From Acetobacter cibinongensis (GTDB lineage Bacteria > Pseudomonadota > Alphaproteobacteria > Acetobacterales > Acetobacteraceae): a stretch of DNA of 64,000 bases. The stretch covers positions 215,493 through 279,492 of the forward strand of contig NZ_BAMV01000011.1 in NCBI RefSeq assembly GCF_000963925.1, given 5' to 3'. The notes below the pieces were generated by a model. It was given only the letters and a program-made list of their open reading frames with translations, was not told where the DNA came from and did not search any database. Shown here one piece after another: positions 41,186-49,469 of the stretch; the first letter of the stretch is position 1, and each line of letters opens with the position of its first letter. A program made the position numbers and the translations under genes.

Positions 41186-41792
41186 GGTGAACAGGTTTTC
41201 CATAGCTTGCGGCAAGATCGCAACCTTGAACCGGTATTTTATGGTGCCCTCAGCTCTGGCCGTAGCTGTCTTAATTGCAGGGCCTGCTGCCGTACAGGCA
41301 AAGCGCCAGACACAGAAAGCCACGTCACAGGCGGCAGATCCGGTTATCATGACCCATCAGCCGGGTAGCCCGCTGGAAGCAGAAGTCAAAAAACTCAGCG
41401 GGGAAGATCTGGCAGCCGCGGCGCGCCATCATGAGACTCCGCTTATTCTTATAGGCTCAACACCTCTCTCAAAAGACAATAAGACCATTGGTCTGTTTGT
41501 GCAGGTGCAGGCGGCAAGCCTGTGTGGGTCCGCTGGTTGTTCAACAGACGTTTATATGAAGCGTGGTGGGCAATGGGTGAAAATTCTCGATTCCGTCAGC
41601 AGCCCGATCAGCCTGTTACACACAACGCATGAGGGGATGCGGGATATTCTGATTGATGGATCAGACCGCTGGATCTGGAGAAACGGGACTTATCACGATA
41701 CGCTGGCAGCAACGGACCTGCCGGGTTTTAAAACATCTATTAAGAAACATCAGGCTGAAATGCGGAAAGAGGGACACCAGATTACTCAGTAA
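41184..41792 (+). CDS. Secreted hypothetical protein
   Basis: A protein of 202 residues from ATG 41184. A basic N-terminal region (N-R-F...K...R-Y-F) is followed by a hydrophobic core and A-V-Q-A, a probable signal peptide of about 39 residues; ATG 41241 would give a shorter one without basic residues. The mature part has C-G-S-A-G-C-S-T-D-V-Y (a close Cys pair) and W-V-K-I-L-D-S, then G-M-R-D-I-L-I-D-G-S-D-R-W-I-W, like periplasmic adhesion or inhibitor-type beta proteins. No family is recognised with confidence. Confidence 0.7.
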   Translation: MVNRFSIACGKIATLNRYFMVPSALAVAVLIAGPAAVQAKRQTQKATSQAADPVIMTHQPGSPLEAEVKKLSGEDLAAAARHHETPLILIGSTPLSKDNKTIGLFVQVQAASLCGSAGCSTDVYMKRGGQWVKILDSVSSPISLLHTTHEGMRDILIDGSDRWIWRNGTYHDTLAATDLPGFKTSIKKHQAEMRKEGHQITQ

Positions 41793-41819
41793 GTGTAATC
41801 CATAGATGTCAGGATCAGA

Positions 41820-42122
41820 ATGACCAAGCCCTCTTCCTCTAAGCCCTCGGTCGCGGCTAGCCTGAAATATATCGTTCTCAAAACTCTCATCACCGTTGGG
41901 GTGACGGTATTGCTCATTGCGTTGCTGCGGGAGGGGCTGGCCGGTTTGCCCTGGGTGGACCATGTGTCTGGCGGGCATGTTGGGGCCACCATCCTGCAAA
42001 CACTAGCGGTGGATGGCATAGCCCAGAGGCAGCAGGCTGTGGCGATAGGGCTTATGGTGGTGTGTTTTGCTGGTGCGGTATTGATCGTGCGGCTGGGGGA
42101 GCGCCTCTGGCGGCGCTCCTGA
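41820..42122 (+). CDS. Small membrane protein
   Basis: A 100-residue protein with two hydrophobic spans (about 19-41 and 73-92) joined by a loop with G-L-P-W-V-D-H-V-S-G-G-H-V-G. It has a short basic N-terminus and an R-L-W-R-R-S end. It lies 27 bases after the secreted protein gene on the same strand and is probably cotranscribed. It has no recognised family. Confidence 0.65.
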   Translation: MTKPSSSKPSVAASLKYIVLKTLITVGVTVLLIALLREGLAGLPWVDHVSGGHVGATILQTLAVDGIAQRQQAVAIGLMVVCFAGAVLIVRLGERLWRRS

Positions 42123-42134
42123 CCCTTCCAGTCT

Positions 42135-43061
42135 TTACGATGCGGGTTTTTGCCAGAAAAAAGTCAGCTCATGCTTGTTTTGCGCAAGGTGCATCAGGTG
42201 CCCACCCTGGATGGCTTCAAACGCGGACACGGTTTCATGGTCTGTTTCGCCCTGAAACTTGACCGTCAACACAAGGCGTTCCGTCCGGCCTGACTCAATC
42301 CAGCGGTTGGCGAGGGCAAGCAGCCGTTTGGGGTAGGCGATGATGTCAGAAAACACCCAGTCGGCCTCAGGCAGATCTGTAGGTTCCAGACCAAAGGCGC
42401 TTCCCTGTTGAAAGCTGACTGTGGGCATTGCGGCAACGCGTGGGTCCAGCGGGGCGCGGTCTATTGCAGTCACGTTTGCACCAAGTTGCGCTATGGCCCA
42501 TGTCCACCCGCCGGGAGTTGCGCCCAGATCAAAGCATTGCTGTCCCACTTGCGGCCAATGGCCCAGCCGTGTGCAGGCTTCCCACAATTTAAGGTAAGCG
42601 CGGGACGGAGGGCCAACCCGGTCTTCAATGAACTGGGGTGTCCCGTTCACGAAAGGGGTGGATTTCTTGGCGGAAAACAGGAGGGTTCCTGCATCCAGCA
42701 AGGTCCATGCTCCAAGCGGGCTGCTTGGGGGCAGGGTTGGAAAAACAAGAGGGGCCGCCTTGACCGGAGGGAGCTTCTCTTCAATCAGGCTGGCGCGGCG
42801 GAAACAGTCCGCAGCATAAAGGCTCCAGTTCCGCTGTATAGCGCGGAGTGTCTCGGCTGCATGACGAATGGACGTGATGCTGACGCTTTGTGGTTCCAGC
42901 CAGATATCCAGCGCCCATGGAGAATATAAAGCAGCCTGATGTGACAGCGCCAGACGGCCATGCCAGCGGTCAATTTGCACGCCGCGCCGGTTGAGGTCCT
43001 GCTCCAGAACAGCTTCCAGCCCTTCAGGTGCCAGCCATACCCCTTTAATCGGCTGTGTCAT
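42135..43061 (-). CDS. RlmM-like 23S rRNA 2'-O-methyltransferase
   Basis: A SAM-dependent FtsJ/RrmJ-fold methyltransferase of 308 residues. A THUMP-like N-terminal half includes W-L-A-P-E-G-L-E-A-V-L-E-Q-D-L. The catalytic half has P-S-R-A-Y-L-K-L-W-E-A, the SAM motif D-L-G-A-T-P-G-G-W-T-W, V-F-S-D-I-I-A-Y-P, and V-L-T-V-K-F-Q-G, the K-D-K-E-type tetrad region. It resembles RlmM (C2498 of 23S rRNA). The start at 43061 overlaps the DUF423 stop by 4 bases; the open frame upstream of it is antisense-like noise. Confidence 0.83.
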   Translation of the reverse strand: MTQPIKGVWLAPEGLEAVLEQDLNRRGVQIDRWHGRLALSHQAALYSPWALDIWLEPQSVSITSIRHAAETLRAIQRNWSLYAADCFRRASLIEEKLPPVKAAPLVFPTLPPSSPLGAWTLLDAGTLLFSAKKSTPFVNGTPQFIEDRVGPPSRAYLKLWEACTRLGHWPQVGQQCFDLGATPGGWTWAIAQLGANVTAIDRAPLDPRVAAMPTVSFQQGSAFGLEPTDLPEADWVFSDIIAYPKRLLALANRWIESGRTERLVLTVKFQGETDHETVSAFEAIQGGHLMHLAQNKHELTFFWQKPAS

Positions 43062-43444
43062 GCCCGGAGCGCCCAGGCAACGGCGAGTGTACACCAGGAG
43101 ATAATAAGCAGGCTTCCCCCCGTAGGCGCGACATGGGCGGCATGATGGCCTGTCAGCGCGGTATAATAAACGCCCCCGCAAAACAGGAGTGTGCCAAGAA
43201 GCAGACCACACCCGGCGACGGCGATTAGCCGCGTAGGCCGTTGGCTAAGGGACACACCAAGTGCCAGAAGGGCGAGGGCGTGCCACATCTGGACTTCCAT
43301 GGCATTATGCGCAATGGCGCGGCCGCCTTCTGCAAAGCGTGCATCAGGCAGGTGGGCGGTCAATGCACCCACTATGGTGCCGCTTGCGGCCAGAAGCGCA
43401 CCAGAGATGCGCCATAAACGAGGGAAAGAAAATGTGCTGGGCAT
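43058..43444 (-). CDS. DUF423 family membrane protein
   Basis: An inner-membrane protein of 128 residues with four spans. DUF423 hallmarks are G-A-L-L-A-A-S-G-T-I-V-G-A-L-T-A-H near the N-terminus, then A-M-E-V-Q-M-W-H-A-L-A-L-L, L-L-F-C-G-G-V-Y-Y and the A-P-T-G-G end. The start is placed at 43444 by comparison with the family; the frame is open to 43504. It is translationally coupled to the RlmM-like gene, as in other proteobacteria. The function is unknown. Confidence 0.85.
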   Translation of the reverse strand: MPSTFSFPRLWRISGALLAASGTIVGALTAHLPDARFAEGGRAIAHNAMEVQMWHALALLALGVSLSQRPTRLIAVAGCGLLLGTLLFCGGVYYTALTGHHAAHVAPTGGSLLIISWCTLAVAWALRA

Positions 43445-43519
43445 GATGGGCTGTATATAGGCGCATCTGCCTCCAGCGGAAACAGATAAAGCCATCCGGA
43501 CCAAAAGGAAGAGAGACGT

Positions 43520-44083
43520 ATGAGTATTCGTATAGACCGTGTTGTGACGCGTGGCGGAGATACGGGGCAGACCTCGTTGGGCGATGGGTCCCGTGTTTCA
43601 AAGGCTGCTGCGCGGATCGAGGCCATAGGCAGTCTGGATGAACTGAACGCCGTGGTGGGTGTTGTAAGGGCTCATAGTAAGGAAGGCAGTGCCGTCTATA
43701 CAGAATTGATGCATGTGCAGAATTTGCTGTTTGATATGGGGGCCGATCTTTGCCAGCCTGATAACACAACGGGTAAAAAGGTGCCCCGGCGCGTTTCTGA
43801 AGACGCCGTATTCCAGCTTGAGCAACAGATTTCAGAATTACAGTCAGGCCAAGCACCCCTCACCAGTTTTGTGTTGCCGGGCGGTAGTCTTGCCGCCGCA
43901 TGGGCACACATGGCCCGCACACAGGCCCGTAAAACTGAACGATGCTGCGTTGTTTTGGCGGAACAGGAGACTATTAATCCAGTATTGTTAAAAATACTAA
44001 ACCGATTGTCAGATTATTTTTTTGTTTTATCGCGTCATTTTAATAATGATGGTCAAATGGATGTACTATGGGTGCCAGGTTAA
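43520..44083 (+). CDS. ATP:cob(I)alamin adenosyltransferase, PduO type
   Basis: Makes adenosylcobalamin from cob(I)alamin and ATP. The 187 residues have the PduO N-terminal ATP motif T-R-G-G-D-T-G-Q-T-S-L-G-D-G and R-I-E-A-I-G-S-L-D-E-L-N-A. The central F-V-L-P-G-G-S segment and the closing N-R-L-S-D-Y-F-F-V-L-S-R cobalamin-site helix are also present. The gene has AAGGAAGAGAG upstream. It is divergent from DUF423 and ends at its own downstream terminator. Confidence 0.92.
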   Translation: MSIRIDRVVTRGGDTGQTSLGDGSRVSKAAARIEAIGSLDELNAVVGVVRAHSKEGSAVYTELMHVQNLLFDMGADLCQPDNTTGKKVPRRVSEDAVFQLEQQISELQSGQAPLTSFVLPGGSLAAAWAHMARTQARKTERCCVVLAEQETINPVLLKILNRLSDYFFVLSRHFNNDGQMDVLWVPG

Positions 44084-44526
44084 CAGAGTATTGTGGCGTT
44101 GAAGACCTGTTTTTTTGCCCGGTTTTATAGAATATCTGCACCAACATGCAGTGTAGATATGGCTTTTATAAAAAAGACCAAGTCAGTGTGTACGGGGGCG
44201 ACAGAAAGTGATGTGACGGAATTGTTAGAAAAAACAGCAGAAATGATACAAAAAAGGCTAATTTCTGCGGGTTCTTTCTGTTGGAAATTAAGGCATGCTA
44301 TGCTAAAACGAAAGCACGGAAAGGGTGGCGTGCTTTTATAGGTACAAAACATTTCCTGTATTTCACAATCTTCTATCGTGTTAAGGTTCCCAAAGTGCAC
44401 CGTGTCTGAGTGCTCCTAAAAGCAGTCTGCTAAAATATTGCTCACTCTACCTTGTTGTGTTGAGTATTGAGCTAGTAGCAAAGACATGCGGGGAAATCTT
44501 GCAGTACCAGGAAAGTATAAAGCAGA
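44084..44526 (+). other. Intergenic region after the adenosyltransferase
   Basis: About 440 bases. It contains a terminator at 44311-44337 and probably the promoter of the coiled-coil gene. A 60- to 82-codon plus-strand frame ends inside the terminator and has no Shine-Dalgarno sequence, so I do not call it. An inverted repeat (ATATCTGCA near 44133 and its partner near 44150) is weak. Confidence 0.4.
44311..44337 (+). terminator. Terminator downstream of the adenosyltransferase
   Basis: Stem AAAGCACG with CGTGCTTT (44311-44318 and 44329-44336), a loop of 10 bases, and T residues at the end. It lies 230 bases after the stop codon. Confidence 0.6.
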
Positions 44527-45231
44527 GTGACTTCCGAATTCATGAAGACACCATCTTTTTTTTCAACATCCGTGGCTGATAAAAGCCAGGAAGAAGCATT
44601 TGAAGAAGCCTCATTGCGCAACGCTCTTGAGCGTATGGGGGCTGGTGGGCCTGCTCGCTCTCGTCAGCAGCAGCCGTCTCAGCGTCCCGCAGCTGATAAC
44701 GCACAGAATAAACGCCGTCGTTTTGTAAAAGATGGTGATGTGCAGGTCGAAAAACATTCCCTGACGCGTACGCAGCCCCGTACACTGGCTGTGCCAAAAA
44801 CATTTACAACATCTCGTGCCGCACATTTTTCTGATGATGAGGCAGGAGAAGTTTCAAAAATCCGTCGTCAGTTGGCGGAAGAGCGCCTGCGTGCGGAAGA
44901 CGCTGAACGTCAGTTGGAAAACTTGCAGTCTGCCCAGAAGGGTATGGAAACACGGCAAGCCCACGCTGACCTGATGGTGCGGGAACTGACTGCCAAATTA
45001 CAGGAACGCGATGCTGAGTTGAGCGAGCAATCCCGTATGGTGCGCAGCTTGCAGCGTGACCTTGAGCGCATGGAAGAAGAAGCGCAGGACCTGCGTAAAA
45101 AGCTTGAAGCCAAGCCGCGTGGTCGCCCCCGGATACGCCCGGTTGCAGCAGAAGCTGCAGAACTGGATGCCGAGCAGGATGATGACATCAGTGCAGATGA
45201 ACCGCAGCCTGTAAAATGGTGGAAAGACTAA
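44527..45231 (+). CDS. Coiled-coil protein with AT-hook-like motif
   Basis: A 234-residue protein of unknown function. Residues 1-110 are polar and disordered, with Gln/Arg/Pro-rich patches and a basic K-R-R-R. A coiled coil fills about 112-195 (heptads in R-R-Q-L-A-E-E-R-L-R-A-E-D-A and onward). It is followed by P-R-G-R-P-R at about 196-201, the core of the AT-hook DNA minor-groove motif, and an acidic tail ending V-K-W-W-K-D. This could mean nucleoid or partition binding, but that is inference. GTG 44527 and ATG 44542 are both possible; neither has a good ribosome site. Confidence 0.7.
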   Translation: MTSEFMKTPSFFSTSVADKSQEEAFEEASLRNALERMGAGGPARSRQQQPSQRPAADNAQNKRRRFVKDGDVQVEKHSLTRTQPRTLAVPKTFTTSRAAHFSDDEAGEVSKIRRQLAEERLRAEDAERQLENLQSAQKGMETRQAHADLMVRELTAKLQERDAELSEQSRMVRSLQRDLERMEEEAQDLRKKLEAKPRGRPRIRPVAAEAAELDAEQDDDISADEPQPVKWWKD

Positions 45232-45255
45232 AAACAAGCCTGTAGGGTGACGGTA

Positions 45256-45723
45256 ATGAAAAATAACTCCGTAACACCTGCACTGGTTTTTTTAATTGCT
45301 GATATTGCCGTAGGGGTAGCATTTATACTGCTGCCTCCACTGGTCATCAGTTTTTTGTTGCTGTTAAAAGATATTTTTGGCGTTCTGGTTCTGCCTTTCA
45401 CCTTTCTATTTGGTCTGGCGGGGTGGTCGTCAGATATGTCGTCTCTGGATAGCGTGATGGGGGGGCTTACGCCTAACGTCACGCATCATCCTTTTCAGGC
45501 AATTTCTGCAGCTGGTTTATTGGCTGTGAGTGGACTCTGTTCCGTTCTGGCCTGTGCTGCGCCTTATGGTGCGCGCGTTGAGCGAGGTTTGGCGCCAGTC
45601 TTTACTGCTCTTGCGATGGTCTTGGGTGGGCTGGAGCTAAGCTTTATTCTGCTGCCGGGCCTGATTATTCAGCTTTATGCGTTGCGTCGACCCGAGATGG
45701 ATTTTCTCTCCCGTAAAAAATAA
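45256..45723 (+). CDS. Hypothetical membrane protein
   Basis: A 155-residue protein with four hydrophobic spans (about 8-28, 34-54, 82-104 and 113-138), ending in a basic R-R-P-E-M-D-F-L-S-R-K-K. The start at ATG 45256 has AGGG at a spacing of 8; GTG 45247 is a poorer choice. It is 24 bases after the coiled-coil gene and probably on the same transcript, which ends at the terminator just downstream. No family is recognised. Confidence 0.65.
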   Translation: MKNNSVTPALVFLIADIAVGVAFILLPPLVISFLLLLKDIFGVLVLPFTFLFGLAGWSSDMSSLDSVMGGLTPNVTHHPFQAISAAGLLAVSGLCSVLACAAPYGARVERGLAPVFTALAMVLGGLELSFILLPGLIIQLYALRRPEMDFLSRKK

Positions 45724-45755
45724 CGCCGTCAGACCGCATTCTAAGCATAAATTTG

Positions 45756-45793
45756 AAAGCCGCACTGCGCCACAATGCAGTGCGGCTTTTTTA
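45756..45793 (+). terminator. Terminator after the membrane protein gene
   Basis: A 13-base perfect stem (45756-45768 with 45777-45789), an 8-base loop and a following T run. Confidence 0.9.
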
Positions 45794-45904
45794 ACACACT
45801 CTATTTGTTTGTGTCGAAAAAGAAATAATTGGCATGGTGGTAAGATTAATTTTCCGTTACGCAATATAATTAAAGGTAATGAATTCAAAGAGAAAGCTAC
45901 TTAA

Positions 45905-48900
45905 ATGGTTCGTTTACGAAATTTGTCCTGCCGGATGTTTTTTCTAAGCTGCATTTTTGCCTGCCATGAACATCAGGCGCGCGCGGCAGAAATTCCGTTG
46001 GATATTATTACGGAAACAGACGTTGGTTCAGATGGCACGCAGTATATGTTTGGCCGTCTTGGCATCAAGGCAGGCGTAAACGGAGCAGACGCTAAAGAGT
46101 ATTTTTTTGATACAGGATCTGATTCTTTCAATATTGCTGTTGGCATGGGGGGAAGCGCTCCGTCATGGTTCCCAACGCAAGCCGGAACACCCGTCAGTGC
46201 ACCTTACGGCTATATGTATGGTGACGGCACATATGGTTATTTGCAGTCGGACACCACGGTATCCAGCGTCCAGTTTTATAATGGCACGACAGGCAAGCAG
46301 GTTGCAGACTATGCAACCTCCGGCGGTCTGGGCGTGGCACTTATTCAGGCGTCCATTGATACGGCAGACCGGCTTTATGGGGACACGCCCGGACAAATTA
46401 TTCCCGGCACCACCCCAGGTCTGGACTCCTCCCAAACCTATTATCAGAACCTGACATGGCAACAGACACTGGATGCCGGACAGGCGCCTGACGAGGGGCA
46501 TTTTTACGGTATTATGGGGGCCGGTGACTTCATATATCCCGGTGACAACGGCGGTGTGCCGGGGCAACTGACCAAAACGGGGTATATTGTAGAGGCAAAT
46601 GGCACGGCGGCTACACCGGGTGACTGTGGTCAGGGCTGTCTGATTATGGGGCTCAATGCTGCCCTGCGGGCACAGTTTTTTGCGCAGGTGCCATGGCGTG
46701 GGGTGGTGGGTAAATTTCCGCTCTCGGGCGCAAATGCGGGCCATCAGTTCGATGTCATGTTCCAGTATGCGCTGGATAACGGGCCTAAAACGGTGGGTAT
46801 GCCCACATTGCTGGATTCAGGTACCCCAACCATTTATGTCGGCTCTTCAGCCTTACTGGACCAGGCGCTTAAAGCCGGTATTACTGGCAGCGATGGTGGG
46901 CCGCAGGACGTGAACCCCGGCCATACGCTGAGCATTACTGGCAGCACGCCAAACGCGCAGACTGTCACGGTTACGACCGCAGATGGTAACCAGGGTGACC
47001 AGAGCGCACTGCTAACGGTTGGCTCCAATCCGTATACGCCTGATGGCTACACGCTGGAGGGTATTTCCTTTTTCCAGCATAACGCCGTTATGTATGACCT
47101 GGAAAAAGCAGTAACGGGCTACACGCCTTTTTATGTTTCTGACAGTAATTTTTCCAATGGCCTGACCATTACCAACGCTATGGGCCCCTTGGGTCTGGCA
47201 GGCGTTATTTCAGGCACGCAAGGCGTCAGTGTTGAAAGCGGCGGTATAGCCTATCTCACCAATGCAAATACCTATACGGGTGCTACCTCTGTTGCGCAGA
47301 ATGCGTGGTTGGGCGTTGGCGGCCCTGGGAGTGTTGCACAGTCTTCCACTGTAAAAGTGGATGGCACGTTGGATATTGCCCATTCAGATGCAGGGCAGAG
47401 CATCCGCTCTCTTGATGGCGCAGGAACCGTGGTGCTGGGAGACAGCACGCTCATGCTCAGTCAGGCATCCGGCACGTTCGCAGGCTCTTTGAGAGATGAT
47501 TATACGGATGGCGTAACGCGTCCGTCTGTCGTGCCGCTACCGGTTTTAACCGGTGGGGAAGGGCAAACCCATGGTGGCCTTATTATTGCCGCCGGGCAGG
47601 AAACCCTGACAGGCAACAGCAGCTACACAGGTAAAACCGGCATTTCTACCGGGGCGACACTCGCCCTGACCGGCACGCTGGAACAGACCCAGGTTGAAAA
47701 TGCAGGCCATTTTCTAAATAACGGCACAACAACTGGCCTTGTGGCCTCGACAGGGTTCGTCAACGGCACAGGTAATTTTGCTGGTGGGTTGTCCGTAGTG
47801 CGTGGTGTTGTAACCCCAGGTGATACGAGTAACACTTTGGGCACCATGTCTGTTGCGCGTAACTTCACGTTGGGGGCCGGGGCCTCTTATCTTGTGCGCG
47901 TTGGGAGCAGCGCTGCCAGCCTGATTACCGTAAACGGTAAAGCGCAGTTGAACGGTGGCACGTTGGTCAGCACCGTGACCGCCCAAACCCGCGCACCCGA
48001 GTTGGGCCAGAGCTACACAATTCTGACCGCAACAGACGGCGTACAGGGGCAGTTTGGTAAAATTGAAAGTAACCTGACCGGGTCAACAGATTTGTATCCG
48101 TTCCTGACAACGGGAGTGGATTACGCCAAGAACAGCGTAGCGGTGGATGTTGCGCGAAGTGACATTGCTTTTGCGGCCGCTGCTCAGACCCGAAACGAGC
48201 AGAGTGTCGCAACGGCGCTGGATGGTATTGCACCAACAACCGATATAGCTCGGCCCATTACGTCTCTGAACTTTGCGCAGGCGCGTGGAGCGTTTAATGC
48301 GCTTTCAGGTGAAATTCACGCTTCAGCCCGTACGGCCCTTGTTCAGGATGCGTATGAAATTCGGGATGTGGCGATAGACCGCATGCGTGCTGCTGACTGT
48401 ATGCTGGGCGCACAGAATGGTACCGCAAAAACCGCCGTGCATGGTCGCCTGAAAGCGCAGGACGCACATTGCCAGGCGGATGAAGGGGAAACCTTGTGGA
48501 TGCAGGCTTATGGAAGCTGGAGCCATAATGGTAAAACCAGCAATGCAGCGGGCCTGAGCAATTCGACCAGTGGTTTTGTCATGGGTGCGGATACATCCCG
48601 GATTGAAAACTGGCATGTCGGGATGCTGGTTGGGTATGGGCATTCCAGCTTTTCTGCGAATGGCCGAGCCTCTTCTGGCCGCAGCGATAACGTAACGCTT
48701 GGTGGTTATGCCAGCACGCATTGGAACCGTCTGGCATTACGCATGGGCGCAACCTACACATGGAATATGCTGTCCACACGCCGTACAGTTGCATTTCCAG
48801 GCATGATGGACCGGCAGAACAGCAGCTATAATGGTGGCACAGCACAGGCTTTTGCTGACCTGGGCTACAGGTTTGATCTAGGCCGCGTCATGATCGAGCC

Positions 48901-49309
48901 GTTTGGCGATGTGGCTTATATCAACCAGCAAACCAAGTCTTTTCATGAGCGCGGCGGCGTTGGTGGGCTGCACGGATACGGGCTGGATACGGGTGTAACA
49001 TACGCCACGTTTGGCTCCCGCATGGCAACCAGCCTGCATGTTGGAAAAGCGGTGCTTATTCCGGGTCTGACCTTGGGCTACCGCCATGCATTTGGCGCTC
49101 TGACGCCCACAACACGGTCAGCCTTCCTTGCTGGCAGCCAGGATTTTGAAGTCTCTGGTGTGCCATTGGTGCAAGATGCAGCTTTGGTAAAAGTGGGCGT
49201 GCAAACACACCTTACAAAACGCCTGCGGATTGGTATTTCCTACACCGGACAGTATGGCGGACATTATTCTGAAAGTGGCCTGAAAGGCTCTCTGTCCTGG
49301 GTTTTTTAA
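45905..49309 (+). CDS. Autotransporter with a pepsin-like (A1) aspartic protease passenger
   Basis: An 1134-residue type V secretion protein. The signal peptide is about 1-28 (Q-A-R-A). Residues about 40-415 show pepsin-family landmarks in order: F-F-D-T-G-S (D69), flap-like Y-G-D-G-T-Y-G then D-T-T-V (103-119), Y-G-I-M-G (201-205, like D-G-I-L-G), L-L-D-S-G-T (D304), and G-I-S-F-F-Q-H-N-A-V-M-Y-D (about 385-397, like the final F-D strand). About 415-800 holds autotransporter beta-strand repeats (A-N-T-Y-T-G-A-T-S-V, S-S-Y-T-G-K-T-G). About 860-1134 is the outer-membrane barrel, ending L-S-W-V-F. Both catalytic Asp are present, so activity is plausible. It is a single gene with a terminator. 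Confidence 0.85.
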   Translation: MVRLRNLSCRMFFLSCIFACHEHQARAAEIPLDIITETDVGSDGTQYMFGRLGIKAGVNGADAKEYFFDTGSDSFNIAVGMGGSAPSWFPTQAGTPVSAPYGYMYGDGTYGYLQSDTTVSSVQFYNGTTGKQVADYATSGGLGVALIQASIDTADRLYGDTPGQIIPGTTPGLDSSQTYYQNLTWQQTLDAGQAPDEGHFYGIMGAGDFIYPGDNGGVPGQLTKTGYIVEANGTAATPGDCGQGCLIMGLNAALRAQFFAQVPWRGVVGKFPLSGANAGHQFDVMFQYALDNGPKTVGMPTLLDSGTPTIYVGSSALLDQALKAGITGSDGGPQDVNPGHTLSITGSTPNAQTVTVTTADGNQGDQSALLTVGSNPYTPDGYTLEGISFFQHNAVMYDLEKAVTGYTPFYVSDSNFSNGLTITNAMGPLGLAGVISGTQGVSVESGGIAYLTNANTYTGATSVAQNAWLGVGGPGSVAQSSTVKVDGTLDIAHSDAGQSIRSLDGAGTVVLGDSTLMLSQASGTFAGSLRDDYTDGVTRPSVVPLPVLTGGEGQTHGGLIIAAGQETLTGNSSYTGKTGISTGATLALTGTLEQTQVENAGHFLNNGTTTGLVASTGFVNGTGNFAGGLSVVRGVVTPGDTSNTLGTMSVARNFTLGAGASYLVRVGSSAASLITVNGKAQLNGGTLVSTVTAQTRAPELGQSYTILTATDGVQGQFGKIESNLTGSTDLYPFLTTGVDYAKNSVAVDVARSDIAFAAAAQTRNEQSVATALDGIAPTTDIARPITSLNFAQARGAFNALSGEIHASARTALVQDAYEIRDVAIDRMRAADCMLGAQNGTAKTAVHGRLKAQDAHCQADEGETLWMQAYGSWSHNGKTSNAAGLSNSTSGFVMGADTSRIENWHVGMLVGYGHSSFSANGRASSGRSDNVTLGGYASTHWNRLALRMGATYTWNMLSTRRTVAFPGMMDRQNSSYNGGTAQAFADLGYRFDLGRVMIEPFGDVAYINQQTKSFHERGGVGGLHGYGLDTGVTYATFGSRMATSLHVGKAVLIPGLTLGYRHAFGALTPTTRSAFLAGSQDFEVSGVPLVQDAALVKVGVQTHLTKRLRIGISYTGQYGGHYSESGLKGSLSWVF

Positions 49310-49319
49310 GAACTATGAG

Positions 49320-49361
49320 CGTGCTGCAAAAAGGATATTCCCCATTGCAGCACGGTTTTTC
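49320..49361 (+). terminator. Terminator after the autotransporter
   Basis: A 10-base stem (49320-49329 with 49345-49354) followed by a run of five T residues. Confidence 0.8.
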
Positions 49362-49423
49362 TAATCTGTTCTGTAAAAATCTATATTAAGTAAGTAGCTT
49401 TAAGAAATAGCGCAGGCCTTGGG

Positions 49424-49460
49424 GGCGGTGGATGTGTGAAAAACACCCACCGCCTTTTTT
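49424..49460. terminator. Second hairpin between the autotransporter and the FAD oxidoreductase
   Basis: A GGCGGTGG/CCACCGCC stem with additional pairs (49424-49437 and 49443-49454) and a T run on the plus strand. It is placed between converging genes and may serve both. Confidence 0.75.
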
Positions 49461-49469
49461 AATTGAGCT

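Noticed and set aside
44093..44341. 82-codon plus-strand frame after the adenosyltransferase
   Set aside because: It has no Shine-Dalgarno sequence, its 3' end runs through a clear terminator stem, and a competing frame of similar length lies on the other strand.
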